Shown: positions 17,932-26,829 of the stretch, piece by piece | Layout: each line of letters opens with the position of its first letter | Numbering within the stretch: position 1 is the stretch's first letter | Position numbers and translations under genes: made by a program | Assembly (NCBI RefSeq): GCF_026343295.1 | Contig: NZ_JAPELY010000003.1 | Location: forward strand, 1 to 64,000 | From: Streptomyces sp. NBC_00083 | Lineage (GTDB): Bacteria > Actinomycetota > Actinomycetes > Streptomycetales > Streptomycetaceae | Length of the DNA stretch: 64,000 bases | Direction: 5' to 3' | The notes under the pieces: generated by a model | The model's database searches: none | What the model saw: the letters and a program-made list of their open reading frames with translations, nothing else | Told to the model about the DNA's origin: nothing

Positions 17932-19247
17932 TGCGCTGTCCCGAACCGAGCGCGCGCACCCGCCTGTTGGGCGTGATGGCCGTGCTGACGCTGCTGGTGC
18001 CGCTCCTCGCGGCGTGCGGGGGCGGGGGCGGGGGGCCGGACGGCGGGGGAGTGATCCGGCTCCGCTTCCAGTCCCTGGCCTGGCAGAAGGAGTCGGTCGC
18101 GACGACCAGGAGCCTCGTCGAGGAGTGGAACGCGGCGCATCCGGCCGTCCAGGTCGACTACGTGCAGGGCAGCTGGGACACCGTCCACGACCAGCTGCTG
18201 ACCTCCTTCGAGGGCGGGGAGGCGCCCGACATCATCCATGACGCCTCCGACGACCTGGCCGACTTCGCCCACGGCGGCTACCTCGCGGACCTCAGGGGTC
18301 TGCTGCCGTCCCGCCTCAAGGACGGGATCCCGGCCAGGAGCTGGGAGTCGGCCACGTTCGGCACCGGTGTCTACGGGGTGCCGTTCCTCCAGGAACCCCG
18401 GGTCCTCATCGCCAACACCAAGCTCCTCACGGCATCCGGGGTGCGGATCCCCACGCCCGAACGGCCGTGGAGCTGGGCCGAGTTCCGGCAGGCGGCCCGG
18501 AAGATGAGCGGCGAGGGGCGGTACGGAGTGGCCTGGCCGCTCAAGGAGCCCGTCTCGGCCACCCTCAACCTGAGCCTCTCCACCGGCGGCCGGCTCTTCA
18601 CCCGTACCGCGGACGGCCGGGCCGAGGTGACGTTCACCGCCGCCGACGCGGTCGTCCCCGAAACCATTCGGGACCAGGTCACCACCGACCGGAGCGCCTC
18701 GCGCGGCACCCTCGGCATGGGCGGCTCCGACACGTTGCCCGGCTTCTTCGGCGGCAAGTACGCCATGGTGCCGCTCGGCTTCTCCTACCGCCAGCAGATC
18801 GTCCAGCAGGCGCCGCCCGGCTTCGACTGGACGGTCCTCCCGGCGCCCGCCGGCAGCGCGGGACTCGATCAGGGAGTCAGTCCCCAGACCCTGTCGGTCG
18901 CCCAGGACAGCCCGCACCGGAAGGAAGCCGTCGCGTTCATCGACTTCCTGCTCGGCCCGGCGAACACGGTCCGCCTGGCCGAGGGGGACTGGATGCTGCC
19001 GACCGGGACCGAGGCGCTCGCCGACCCGGCGCTGGGCACCGCCGAGCACGGCTGGGCGACGGGCGTGGCGCTCGCGCCCCATCTGCGGCCGGCGCCCGCG
19101 CAGTCGGTGCGCGGATATCCGGAGTGGAAGGACAAGGTCGCCACCCCGGCCCTCCAGGAGTACTACAGCGGCGCGATCGACACGGCGGAACTGAAGAAGC
19201 GCCTGGTCCAGGACGGAAACCGGGTGCTCGCGCGCTATCGGCGCTGA
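17931..19247 (+). CDS. Sugar ABC transporter substrate-binding lipoprotein
   Basis: A 438-aa extracellular binding protein anchored by lipid. The N terminus has a hydrophobic signal segment ending in the lipobox LLAAC, with the modified Cys at about residue 24, followed by a Gly-rich linker. The body follows the SBP type 1 pattern: VEEWNAAHPAVQVDYVQGSW, the hinge EGGEAPDIIHDASDDLADFA, and late segments KEAVAFIDFLLGP and YYSGAIDTAELKK. It captures a sugar and hands it to the two upstream permeases. Start codon overlaps the previous stop. A small hairpin at 19267-19293 probably ends the operon. Confidence 0.93.
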   Translation: MRCPEPSARTRLLGVMAVLTLLVPLLAACGGGGGGPDGGGVIRLRFQSLAWQKESVATTRSLVEEWNAAHPAVQVDYVQGSWDTVHDQLLTSFEGGEAPDIIHDASDDLADFAHGGYLADLRGLLPSRLKDGIPARSWESATFGTGVYGVPFLQEPRVLIANTKLLTASGVRIPTPERPWSWAEFRQAARKMSGEGRYGVAWPLKEPVSATLNLSLSTGGRLFTRTADGRAEVTFTAADAVVPETIRDQVTTDRSASRGTLGMGGSDTLPGFFGGKYAMVPLGFSYRQQIVQQAPPGFDWTVLPAPAGSAGLDQGVSPQTLSVAQDSPHRKEAVAFIDFLLGPANTVRLAEGDWMLPTGTEALADPALGTAEHGWATGVALAPHLRPAPAQSVRGYPEWKDKVATPALQEYYSGAIDTAELKKRLVQDGNRVLARYRR

Positions 19248-19266
19248 GCCGCGACCGGAACGGAAA

Positions 19267-19293
19267 TCCCCACCGTCGCAAGGGAAGTGGGGA
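19267..19293 (+). terminator. Terminator of the sugar ABC operon
   Basis: A perfect 7-bp stem TCCCCAC (19267-19273) / GTGGGGA (19287-19293) with a 13-nt loop lies 20 bp after the binding-protein stop. No T-run follows. Confidence 0.5.
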
Positions 19294-19456
19294 GCCGGGG
19301 AATTCGGCGGTCCGCGTCGGATGTCCACCGGCCCTCCATAAAGCCCGAGTTGCCCCTCCGTGGTCGATATCGCATTACGAAATCTTGTTGCCTAAGTCAC
19401 AGCTGCATGAAGTCCTTGATCTGCGCGCGTCAATCGGCAAGGGTTTCGAACCAGCC

Positions 19457-19475
19457 CCGGAGGGATCCCCTCCGG
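19457..19475 (+). promoter_or_regulatory. 5'-UTR hairpin before the subtilase gene
   Basis: CCGGAGGGATCCCCTCCGG at 19457-19475 is nearly palindromic and can fold into a compact stem about 43 nt before the ATG of the secreted protease. It could be an operator or a message-stabilising hairpin. The preceding 100 bp are AT-richer than the rest and should hold the promoter. Confidence 0.4.
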
Positions 19476-19517
19476 TAGGTCAACCCCCCACATTCAGTGA
19501 CGAGGAGACCCCTCTTC

Positions 19518-20723
19518 ATGGCATCCCACAAGCGTGCGAGCAAGATCAAACTCACCGTGGCGATAACCGCGGTCCTGGCCGCGGCCGGCGCGACCGCACT
19601 CAACTCCCCCTTCGCCGGGGCCTCTCCCGCCGAAGGCACGGTCTTCGGACTGAACGCCAAGGACGCGGTCGAGGGCAGCTATATCGTCCTGCTCGACAGT
19701 TCCGCTTCGACGGACTCCAAGCGCAAACTCGCCGAGGAATACGGCGGCGAACTCAAGCGCGACTACTCCTCATCGCTCAACGGCTTCTCCGCCGACGGGC
19801 TTTCGCAGACCGAGGCCAAGCGGCTCGCCGCCGACCCCGCCGTCGGCAAGGTCGTACAGAACAAGAAGTTCCACATCAACGACACCCAGACCAACCCGCC
19901 GTCCTGGGGCCTGGACCGGATCGACCAGACCGGCACCGCCGGCGACGGGAAGTACACCTACCCGGCCGCCGCCGGGGACGGCGTCACGGCCTACGTGATC
20001 GACACCGGGGTCCGCATCACCCACAAGGACTTCGGCGGGCGGGCCTCCTACGGCTTCAACGCCGTCGACAACAACGACAAGGCCGACGACGGCAACGGCC
20101 ACGGCACCCACGTCGCGGGCACCATCGCGGGCAGCGCGCACGGCGTGGCCAAGAAGGCGAAGATCGTCGCCGTGCGGGTGCTCGACAACAACGGCTCCGG
20201 CAGCACCGAACAGGTCGTCGCGGGCGTCGACTGGGTCACCAAGAACCACAAGGGCCCCTCCGTCGCCAATCTGAGCCTCGGCGGCACCGCCGACCCGGCG
20301 CTCGACGAAGCCGTCCAGAAGGCGATCGCCTCCGGCGTCACCTTCGGCGTGGCGGCGGGCAACGAGTCGGCCGACGCGGGCAACGGCTCACCGTCCCGGG
20401 TGAAGGAGGCCCTCACGGTCGCCTCGTCCACCAAGGACGACCAGCAGTCGAGCTTCTCCAACTTCGGCTCGGTCGTCGACCTGTACGCCCCCGGCTCGGA
20501 CATCACGTCCGACTGGAACACCGGCGACACGGCCACCAACACCATCTCCGGAACGTCCATGGCCACCCCGCACGTCGTCGGCGCCGCCGCCGTCTACCTC
20601 GCCGGGCACAAGGACGCCACACCCGCCCAGGTCGCCGACGCCCTCACCAAGGGCGCGACGGCCGACAAGATCTCCAACGCGAGCCAGGGCACCCCGAACA
20701 GGCTGCTGAGGGTCGTCGAGTAG
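19518..20723 (+). CDS. Secreted S8 subtilisin-family serine protease
   Basis: A 401-aa exported protease. Residues 1-36 form a signal peptide with a KRASKIK basic start and hydrophobic core; residues about 52-118 form an I9-type inhibitor propeptide (GSYIVLLDSS... GFSADGL). The proteinase K-like catalytic domain carries Asp162 in VIDTGV, His195 in GHGTHVAG and Ser347 in GTSMATPH, and the oxyanion Asn lies in VAAGNES. It should be active outside the cell after propeptide removal. No C-terminal P-domain is present. The ATG at 19518 has GAGGAGA 7-8 nt upstream. Monocistronic; a strong terminator follows. Confidence 0.96.
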   Translation: MASHKRASKIKLTVAITAVLAAAGATALNSPFAGASPAEGTVFGLNAKDAVEGSYIVLLDSSASTDSKRKLAEEYGGELKRDYSSSLNGFSADGLSQTEAKRLAADPAVGKVVQNKKFHINDTQTNPPSWGLDRIDQTGTAGDGKYTYPAAAGDGVTAYVIDTGVRITHKDFGGRASYGFNAVDNNDKADDGNGHGTHVAGTIAGSAHGVAKKAKIVAVRVLDNNGSGSTEQVVAGVDWVTKNHKGPSVANLSLGGTADPALDEAVQKAIASGVTFGVAAGNESADAGNGSPSRVKEALTVASSTKDDQQSSFSNFGSVVDLYAPGSDITSDWNTGDTATNTISGTSMATPHVVGAAAVYLAGHKDATPAQVADALTKGATADKISNASQGTPNRLLRVVE

Positions 20724-20746
20724 ACGGCATCCGGCAGCACTGAACG

Positions 20747-20786
20747 ACGGCCTCCGCGCCCGTCCCCCACGGGGCGCGGGGGCCGT
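20747..20786 (+). terminator. Terminator of the subtilase gene
   Basis: A long imperfect stem pairs 20747-20763 (acggcctccgcgcccgt) with 20769-20786 (acggggcgcgggggccgt) around a 5-nt C loop. It starts 24 bp after the stop codon and ends only 2 bp before the -10-like TAGGGT of the next gene. Confidence 0.65.
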
Positions 20787-20801
20787 CCTAGGGTGTGGCC
20801 C

Positions 20802-21362
20802 ATGACGACGACGTACGCCGCGCTGCTGCGCGGCATCAATGTGGGCGGGGCCAAGAAGGTTCCCATGGCCGAGCTGCGGAAGATCCTCGGCGGCCTGGGA
20901 CACGGCGATGTGAAGACGTACCTCAACAGCGGCAACGCCGTCTTCAGCAGCGCCTCCCGTGACGAGGACGCGCTCGCCGCCGCACTCGAAGCCGCCATCG
21001 AGGAGCACTTCGGCTTCTCCGTCGCCTGCATGGTGCGCGGCGGGCCCTACCTGCGGGCGGTCCTCGACGCCTGCCCCTTCCCCGCCGACCGGCTCGCGGG
21101 CAAGCAGCTGCACGCCACCTTCTTCGCGGGGGCGCCCGTCACCGCCGACCGCTTCGCAGGCGTCGACGCTGCGGCCTTCCTCCCCGAGGAGTTCCGCCTC
21201 GGCGACCAGGTCCTCTACCTGTACGCGCCCGGCGGCCTCGGCACCTCCAAGCTCGCCCCTGCCCTGTCCCGGCCCGGCCTGCTCAAGGGCGTCTCGGCGA
21301 CCTCCCGCAACTGGAACACCGTCAAGGCGCTGGTGGAGATGACGGAGTCGGCCCGGGGATGA
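20802..21362 (+). CDS. DUF1697 domain-containing protein
   Basis: A 186-aa cytoplasmic protein of the DUF1697 family, recognised by its start (YAALLRGINVGGAKKVPMAEL), the motif VKTYLNSGNAVFSS near residue 45, and the C-terminal SATSRNWNTVKALVEM. Function of the family is unknown. The ATG at 20802 has TAGGGT at 20789-20794, 7 nt upstream, and no Shine-Dalgarno site, so it is likely leaderless. It sits right behind the terminator of the subtilase gene and 18 bp before the convergent aldo/keto reductase stop. Confidence 0.92.
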   Translation: MTTTYAALLRGINVGGAKKVPMAELRKILGGLGHGDVKTYLNSGNAVFSSASRDEDALAAALEAAIEEHFGFSVACMVRGGPYLRAVLDACPFPADRLAGKQLHATFFAGAPVTADRFAGVDAAAFLPEEFRLGDQVLYLYAPGGLGTSKLAPALSRPGLLKGVSATSRNWNTVKALVEMTESARG

Positions 21363-21380
21363 GGATGAAGGCCGTCCCGC

Positions 21381-22232
21381 TCAGGCCTGTGCGAGCGCGT
21401 TGAGATCGGTCAACTCCGCCTCGGAGAGCTGTACTCGGGCGGCGTCGAGGTTCTCCTCCAGATGCTTCGGCGAACCGGTGCCGGGCGTCGGGCACAGGGC
21501 GGGGGAGCGGTGCAGCAGCCAGGCCAGGGCGATCTGGCCCCGGCTCGCCCCGTGCGCGTGGGCGACCCGGTCGAGAACGGCCGCCCCGCCCTCGGTGAGG
21601 GCGCCGTTGGCCAGCGGGAACCAGGGCAGGAACGCCAGGCCGTGCGCCTCGCACAGGTCGAGGACCGGCTCCGACGCGCGGTCCAGGAGGTTGAAGCGGT
21701 TCTGCACGGAGGCGATGGCGGTCAGGCGCAGCGCCTGCTCCACCTGGCCGGCGTCGACGCTGTCGAGGCCGATGTGGCGGATCTTGCCCGCACGCCTCAA
21801 CTCGTCCAGGGCGCCCAGCTGTTCGGCCAGGGGCACGGCCGGGTCGAGCCGGTGCAGCTGGTAAAGGTCGATGGTCTCCACGCGCAGCCGGCGCAGGCTC
21901 GCCTCGCACATCGCCCGCAGCTGCTCGGGCCGGCCCGCGATGTGCCAGGCGTGGTCGCTGGTCCGTACGACACCGCCCTTGGTCGCGACGACGACATCGG
22001 CGGGGTAGGGGTGCAGCGCCTGCGCGACGAGTTCCTCGGCGAGCTCCGGGCCGTAGTTGTCGGCGGTGTCGATCAGGGTGACGCCCCGCTCGACGGCCCG
22101 CCGCAGCACGGCGAGCGCGTCCGCCCGCTCGCCCCGCGGACCCCAGTAGCCGGGGCCGGTGAGCTGCGCGGTGCCGAACCCGAGGCGCCGCACGGGCCGT
22201 TCCGCGCCGAGGGGGAAGGTTGCGGGGATCAT
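21381..22232 (-). CDS. Aldo/keto reductase
   Basis: A 283-aa NADPH-dependent oxidoreductase with the AKR barrel. The catalytic tetrad is visible: Asp in TLIDTADNYGPE, Tyr in the same NYGPE stretch, Lys in VVVATKGGVV and His in IDLYQLHRLDP. NADPH-binding segments follow in ALCPTPGTGSPKHLEENL. It reduces carbonyls; the substrate cannot be told. The family often carries FxFGTAQL near the N terminus, here RLGFGTAQLTG. The ATG at 22232 has only a weak GGTGACGG upstream. It is divergent from the DsbA-like gene, 173 bp apart. Confidence 0.93.
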   Translation of the reverse strand: MIPATFPLGAERPVRRLGFGTAQLTGPGYWGPRGERADALAVLRRAVERGVTLIDTADNYGPELAEELVAQALHPYPADVVVATKGGVVRTSDHAWHIAGRPEQLRAMCEASLRRLRVETIDLYQLHRLDPAVPLAEQLGALDELRRAGKIRHIGLDSVDAGQVEQALRLTAIASVQNRFNLLDRASEPVLDLCEAHGLAFLPWFPLANGALTEGGAAVLDRVAHAHGASRGQIALAWLLHRSPALCPTPGTGSPKHLEENLDAARVQLSEAELTDLNALAQA

Positions 22233-22405
22233 GCCGTCACCGTATCCAAGCCATGCCCGCACCCCGGCCGCGGGTCCGGGCGCGGAGCGCTGACGAACAC
22301 CGGCCGCCCCGAGGCGCGGCCGGGTGGCACGGTGCCGAAATGGCCCAATGAATACGGGTGGCAGTGGCCCACGAACCAGGGCCACTGCCCGGCTAGGCTC
22401 GACCC

Positions 22406-23074
22406 ATGACGGACCCGATGACCGACCTGACGACCGGCCCGACGACGGCCCCGGCGACCGAGCCCGAGCGGCGCACCGCCGTCGACTTCTACTTCGATCC
22501 CGCCTGCCCCTTCGCCTGGATCACCTCTCGCTGGATGCTGGAGGTCGAGCGGCACCGCGACATCGACCTCCGCTTCCGGCCCATGAGTCTCTACTTCCAC
22601 AACGTCGGCAACGAACTGCCCGACTGGTACCGGGACTTGGTGGACCGCTCCATCGGCCCGGTCCGGGTCGCCGTGGCGGCCGCCCAGGCACGGGGCGAGG
22701 GGGTGCTGCGCGACCTCTACACCGCGTTCGGCACCCGCATCCACGACGGCGGGAACCAGGACTTCGACGAGGTGATCGCGCAGTCCCTCGCGGAGCTCGG
22801 GCTGCCCGTCGCCCTCGCCGCGGCCGCCCACGACCCGGCCTACGACGAGGCCGTGCTGCGCAGCCACGACGCCGGCAAGGACCCGGCGCAGGACGGCTAT
22901 GTCGGCACCCCGACCCTGCACCTCGACGGCACGGTCTACTTCGGTCCGGTCCTCAGCTCGATCCCGCGCGGCGAGGAGGCCGCCCGGCTCTTCGACAGCG
23001 TGCGCACGATCGCGGCCCACCCCGACTTCTTCGAGCTGAAGAGGGCGCGGACCGGGTCCCTGCGCTTCGACTGA
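22406..23074 (+). CDS. DsbA-family protein, mycothiol-dependent nitroreductase (Rv2466c) type
   Basis: A 222-aa thioredoxin-fold protein of the DsbA-like group that includes Mycobacterium tuberculosis Rv2466c. The active site reads DPACPFAWITSRWM, with one Cys at about residue 34 where Rv2466c is described with CPWC; the second Cys is replaced by Ala. The cis-Pro loop is YVGTPTLHLDG and the C terminus FFELKRARTGSLRFD matches the family. It likely acts in the cytoplasm with mycothiol, the actinobacterial thiol. The N-terminal 20 residues are a low-complexity MTDPMTDLTTGPTT stretch. TAGGCT at 22394-22399, 6 nt upstream of the ATG, suggests a leaderless transcript. Confidence 0.88.
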   Translation: MTDPMTDLTTGPTTAPATEPERRTAVDFYFDPACPFAWITSRWMLEVERHRDIDLRFRPMSLYFHNVGNELPDWYRDLVDRSIGPVRVAVAAAQARGEGVLRDLYTAFGTRIHDGGNQDFDEVIAQSLAELGLPVALAAAAHDPAYDEAVLRSHDAGKDPAQDGYVGTPTLHLDGTVYFGPVLSSIPRGEEAARLFDSVRTIAAHPDFFELKRARTGSLRFD

Positions 23075-23101
23075 GAGCCGAGGGCGCGGGCCGGCGGGAC
23101 G

Positions 23102-23845
23102 TCAGGCGCTGAGCGCGGTCACGCTCTCGCGCGCCCGCGCCTGGTCGTACCGGACGAGCAGCAGGCGCGCCACCTCCGGCGCGGCGCCCAGCACCCCGGC
23201 GAGGACGTCGGCGTGCGCCGCGCCCCGGGCGATCCGGTCGGGCAGGAAGCCGGGCGCGATGACATAGGGGGCGACGGCGACCCGTCGCACGCCCGCGGTG
23301 GCCCGCAACTCCCGTACGGCGTCTTCCGTACGGGGCAGAGCCGCGGAGGCGAACGCAGGCCGCACGGCGCACCAACCGGTGTGCCGCAGCTCCCGCGCGA
23401 TTTCAGCGATCACTGCGATCGCCTCCGGGTCGGTGGAGCCCGCCGAGGCCAGGACGAGCCCGGTCGAGCTTCTGTCGGCGGGGCTGAGCCCCGCCTCGTA
23501 CAGCCGTCGCTCAAGGGTGGCGAGCAGCAGGGGTGAGGGGCCGAGGACGTCCGCGAGACGGATGTTCAGCCGGGCCGGGGCCCGGTCGAGCACCGCCGGG
23601 ATGTCGGCCTTGGCGTGGAAGGCGCGGGTCAGGAGCAGCGGCAGCGCCACCACGTCCCGTACGCCTTCGAGGGCGAGCCGGTCCAGGGCCTGGGGGACGG
23701 ACGGCGCGTTGAAGTCCAGGAAGGCGGTCTCCACGCGCAGCCCCGGCCGCAGCGTCCGCGCCCGGCGCACCAGGGCGTCGACGGTCGCGGCGTGCCGGGG
23801 GTCGCGGCTGCCGTGGGCGATGACGAGGAGGACCGGGCGGTGCAC
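23102..23845 (-). CDS. Sirohydrochlorin chelatase (CbiX/SirB-like)
   Basis: A 247-aa two-domain chelatase. LLVIAHGSRDPRH near the N terminus carries the metal-binding His of the first domain; the second domain (RRVAVAPYVIAPGFLPDRIA) has lost most of that signature. Such proteins insert Fe or Co into sirohydrochlorin. As last gene of the sulfur operon, directly behind the sulfonate permease (6 bp), it most likely makes siroheme for the NirA sulfite reductase encoded upstream. The GTG at 23845 has GAAGGG 10 nt upstream, which overlaps the end of the permease gene. Convergent with the DsbA-like gene. Iron rather than cobalt is an inference from context. Confidence 0.9.
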   Translation of the reverse strand: MHRPVLLVIAHGSRDPRHAATVDALVRRARTLRPGLRVETAFLDFNAPSVPQALDRLALEGVRDVVALPLLLTRAFHAKADIPAVLDRAPARLNIRLADVLGPSPLLLATLERRLYEAGLSPADRSSTGLVLASAGSTDPEAIAVIAEIARELRHTGWCAVRPAFASAALPRTEDAVRELRATAGVRRVAVAPYVIAPGFLPDRIARGAAHADVLAGVLGAAPEVARLLLVRYDQARARESVTALSA

Positions 23846-23851
23846 GGCGGC

Positions 23852-24751
23852 TCAGCCCTTCACGAGCAGACCGCGGCCGCGCAGCACCCTGCGCTCCAGC
23901 GGGCTGAAGATCAGCAGGTCGATGGCGATGCCCACGATGAGGATCAGGATGATCGCCAGGAAGATGCCGGGCATGTCGGAGTTGTTGCGGCCGTTCTCCA
24001 GCAACTGGCCGAGCCCCAGGCCCAGATCGGGCGAGGACGCGATGATCTCGGCGGCCATCAGGGAGCGCCACGAGAACGCCCAGCCCTGCTTCAGACCGGC
24101 GAGGTAGCCGGGCAGCGCGGCGGGCATCAGGATGTGCCAGGCGCCGCGCACCCCGGTCGCGCCCAGGGTGCGGCCCGCCCGCAGATACAGCGGCGGCACC
24201 TGGTCGACGCCGGAGACGAGCCCGTTGGCGATCGAGGGGACCGCGCCGAGGAGGATCACCGCGTACATCATCGAGTCGTTGAGGCCGAGCCACAGCACCG
24301 CCGGCGGCACCCAGGCCACCGACGGCAGCGACTGGAGGCCCGACAGGATCGGGCCGATGGCCGCCCGCACGAACTTGACCCGGGCGACGATCAGACCGAG
24401 CGGCGTGCCGATGACCAGCGCGAGCAGGAAGCCGAGCAGACCGCGCGAGACGCTGGTCCACACGACGTCGAGCAGGGTCCCCTGGAGCCACATGTCGTGC
24501 AGGCTCGACCACACCGCGGACGGCGCGGGCAGCTTGTACGCGTCGGTGACCTTCGCCGAGACGAGGACCTGCCACACCACGAGGACGAGCGCGACCGCGG
24601 TCAGCGGCGGCAGCACCTTCCTGACCAGCACCTCACGCACCGGGGTGCGGTGGGTCTGGACGGTTTCGAGCGCGTCGAGGCCCGCTTCGAGGCTGCCGAG
24701 CCCGGGGGAGTCCTCGGCGTCCTTGACGGCGGTGGTCTCAGTGCTGGCCAT
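23852..24751 (-). CDS. Sulfonate-type ABC transporter permease (SsuC-like)
   Basis: A 299-aa BPD-type permease with about six transmembrane helices starting at residues 52-70 (LTAVALVLVVWQVLV). The EAA loop is RAGRTLGATGVRGAWHILMPAALPG; segments KLPAPSAVW and GWAFSWRSLMAAEII are typical of the SsuC/TauC/NrtB group. It forms the channel for sulfonates or related oxyanions. The ATG at 24751 was preferred because GGGGAGA lies 9 nt upstream; an upstream ATG adds six residues. It overlaps the ATPase gene by 14 bp, so expression is coupled. Context in a cysteine operon supports sulfonate. Confidence 0.92.
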   Translation of the reverse strand: MASTETTAVKDAEDSPGLGSLEAGLDALETVQTHRTPVREVLVRKVLPPLTAVALVLVVWQVLVSAKVTDAYKLPAPSAVWSSLHDMWLQGTLLDVVWTSVSRGLLGFLLALVIGTPLGLIVARVKFVRAAIGPILSGLQSLPSVAWVPPAVLWLGLNDSMMYAVILLGAVPSIANGLVSGVDQVPPLYLRAGRTLGATGVRGAWHILMPAALPGYLAGLKQGWAFSWRSLMAAEIIASSPDLGLGLGQLLENGRNNSDMPGIFLAIILILIVGIAIDLLIFSPLERRVLRGRGLLVKG

Positions 24752-25532
24752 GGCGGCGGATCTCCCCACGCAGTTGTTCGGTGATCTCGACGGAGAGTTC
24801 CGCCACTTCGGCGTCCTCGATGCGGCGCGGCTGGTCGATGTCGACCGTCCATTCGTGGGCCACCCGGCCCGGCCGCGAGGAGAGCAGGACCACGCGCTGC
24901 GCGAGCCGGACCGCCTCGCGCACGTTGTGCGTCACGAAGAGCACCGACAGGTTCGTCTCGCGCCAGATGCGGGTCAGCTCGTCGTGCAGCACATCACGCG
25001 TGATGGCGTCGAGCGCCGCGAACGGCTCGTCCATCAGCAGGAGTTGGGAGTCCTGGGCGATCGCCCGCGCCATCGCGACGCGCTGGCGCATGCCGCCGGA
25101 CAGCTCGTGCACCCGCTTGCCGTACGCGCCCTGGAGACGGACCAGCGAGAGGAGCTCCTCGGCCCGCTCGCGCCGGTCGTTCTTGGGCACCCCGCGCAGC
25201 CTGAGCGCGAGCTCGATGTTCTTGCCCGCGGTCAGCCACGGGAAGAGGGCGTGCTCCTGGAACATCAGGGCGGGCCGCCCGCCGGGCGTCTCGATGGTGC
25301 CCGCCGTCGGGGCGTCCAGACCCGCGACCAGGTTGAGCAGCGTCGACTTGCCGCAGCCGGAGGCGCCCAGGAGGGTGACGAACTCGCCCGGCGCGACATC
25401 GAGGGTGATGTCGTCGAGGACGAGCTGGGGCCCCGCGGGACCGCCGAAGGACTTCGAGACATGCCCGATGCGCGCGGCGTACTCGTGCGTCGCCGTCGTA
25501 CGGTCCGTGGCCTTGACGAGTGCGGTGGCCAT
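24738..25532 (-). CDS. Sulfonate-type ABC transporter ATP-binding protein (SsuB-like)
   Basis: A 264-aa ATPase. Walker A is GASGCGKST, the Q-loop lies in FQEHALFPWLTAG, the signature is LSGGMRQRVAMARA, Walker B is LLLMDEPFAALD and the switch His is in FVTHNVREA. The order and Q-loop sequence fit the SsuB/TauB/NrtD group. The ATG at 25532 was chosen because AGGAGG sits 8 nt upstream; the GTG at 25541 overlaps that site. It energises uptake through the SsuC-like permease and the lipoprotein encoded next to it. Part of the sulfur operon; 45 bp after the binding-protein stop. Confidence 0.94.
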   Translation of the reverse strand: MATALVKATDRTTATHEYAARIGHVSKSFGGPAGPQLVLDDITLDVAPGEFVTLLGASGCGKSTLLNLVAGLDAPTAGTIETPGGRPALMFQEHALFPWLTAGKNIELALRLRGVPKNDRRERAEELLSLVRLQGAYGKRVHELSGGMRQRVAMARAIAQDSQLLLMDEPFAALDAITRDVLHDELTRIWRETNLSVLFVTHNVREAVRLAQRVVLLSSRPGRVAHEWTVDIDQPRRIEDAEVAELSVEITEQLRGEIRRHGQH

Positions 25533-25577
25533 GGTCGTCACCTCCTGGGAAACCTGTGGAACCGGCTGGGTGGGGGA

Positions 25578-26690
25578 CTACTTGACGCCGAGACCGGCGT
25601 CGCCGACCTCGGGCTTGCCCAGGGACTTGAGGACCTTGTTGAGCGGAGCGAGGTCGTAGATGCCCTTGAGCTCGGGCGCCTTGAGGAGACCGGCCTTCAC
25701 CGCGTGGTCGGCCTGCGCCTGGAGGGTGGCCGCCAGCGGGTCGTCCAGCGTCTTGATCGACTTCCATGCCGGGTCGATGATGTCCGCGGGGAGCGCCTTG
25801 CCGGAGAGCTTCTTGAGCGCGGCGTTGGCCGAGGCCTTCGCCTCGTCGGGGTGGGCACCGATCCACTCGTTGGTCTTCACCGAGCCGCGCAGGACCGCCT
25901 CGACGACGTCGGGGTGCTCCTTGAGGAACTTCTGCGACACGATGATGTTGGTGATCACGAACTGCTTGTCCGGCCACAGGTCGGACTCGTCGAGCAGCAC
26001 CTTGCCGCCCTCGGCGACCAGCTTGGACGCGGTCGGCTCGGGCACCCACGCGCCGTCGATCGAACCGGACTTGAAGGCGTCCGGGGTGATCTTGTTGTCG
26101 GTGCGGACCACGTTGACGTCGCCCTTGCCGCTCTGCGCGTCGACCTTCCAGCCCTTGCCGGCCAGCCAGTTGAGGAACGCCACGTCCTGGGTGTTGCCGA
26201 GCTGCGGGGTGGCGATGTTCTTGCCCTTGAGGGCGTCCACCGACGGCACCTTGTGGGGGTCGACCACCAGCTTCACGCCGCCCGACGCGGAGCCGCCGAT
26301 GACGCGCAGGCTCTGGCCCTTGGACTTGGTGTAGCCGTTGATGGCCGGGGAGGGGCCGATCCAGCCGATGTCGATCGAGCCCGCGTTGAGCGCCTCGATC
26401 TCGGAGGGCCCCGCGTTGAAGGTGGCCGTCTTGATCGACGTGCCGCCCAGCTCCTTCTGGAAGAGGCCCTCCTGGACACCGACCAGCGCCGTGGCGTGGG
26501 TCAGGTTCGGGAAGTAGCCGATCTTCACCGAGTCGGCGGAGAGCTTCTTGCCGTTGGCGGCGGGTGTGACCTTCCCCGCGTCGTCCTTGTCGGCGGACGA
26601 GCCGTAGCCGCAGGCCGCGAGCGCGCCGAACAGCAGGGGCAGGGCGGCGGCGGCGACGAGGCTGCGCTTCAAGGGGGAACTGACAGGCAC
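25578..26690 (-). CDS. Aliphatic sulfonate ABC transporter binding lipoprotein (SsuA-like)
   Basis: A 370-aa lipoprotein. The signal peptide ends at the lipobox ALAAC, Cys about residue 27. The mature part has KIGYFPNLTHATALVGVQEGLF, FNAGPSEIEALNAGSIDIGWIGPSPAINGY and GGSASGGVKLVV, the pattern of sulfonate/nitrate/taurine binding proteins (SBP type 2). It captures an organosulfur anion outside the membrane. The GTG at 26690 has GAGAGGA about 10 nt upstream. It follows cysN after 236 bp that contain two short overlapping frames; this is the longest gap in the operon and may hold an internal promoter. The ligand is inferred from context. Confidence 0.92.
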   Translation of the reverse strand: MPVSSPLKRSLVAAAALPLLFGALAACGYGSSADKDDAGKVTPAANGKKLSADSVKIGYFPNLTHATALVGVQEGLFQKELGGTSIKTATFNAGPSEIEALNAGSIDIGWIGPSPAINGYTKSKGQSLRVIGGSASGGVKLVVDPHKVPSVDALKGKNIATPQLGNTQDVAFLNWLAGKGWKVDAQSGKGDVNVVRTDNKITPDAFKSGSIDGAWVPEPTASKLVAEGGKVLLDESDLWPDKQFVITNIIVSQKFLKEHPDVVEAVLRGSVKTNEWIGAHPDEAKASANAALKKLSGKALPADIIDPAWKSIKTLDDPLAATLQAQADHAVKAGLLKAPELKGIYDLAPLNKVLKSLGKPEVGDAGLGVK

Positions 26691-26736
26691 GGGAGGGTGT
26701 CCTCTCGGAGGCCCGGTGCTTACGTCCGGCGGAGTC

Positions 26737-26829
26737 TCAACTCCGGGACGCGGCCGGGAAGTCGGCAGGTCTTCGATGGTGCGGGGGGTGGTGGTGCGGC
26801 AGGGCGCGCGAGCGGTGCGCGTACGTCAT
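26737..26829 (-). CDS. Possible 30-aa His-rich small ORF
   Basis: A 30-codon frame whose ATG overlaps the stop of the preceding small frame as TGATG. It encodes HHHPPHH (residues 12-18) followed by basic residues. It lies between cysN and ssuA. The translational-coupling arrangement is suggestive, but codon bias is weak and the sequence may be chance or a leader for the ssu genes. Confidence 0.25.
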   Translation of the reverse strand: MTYAHRSRALPHHHPPHHRRPADFPAASRS

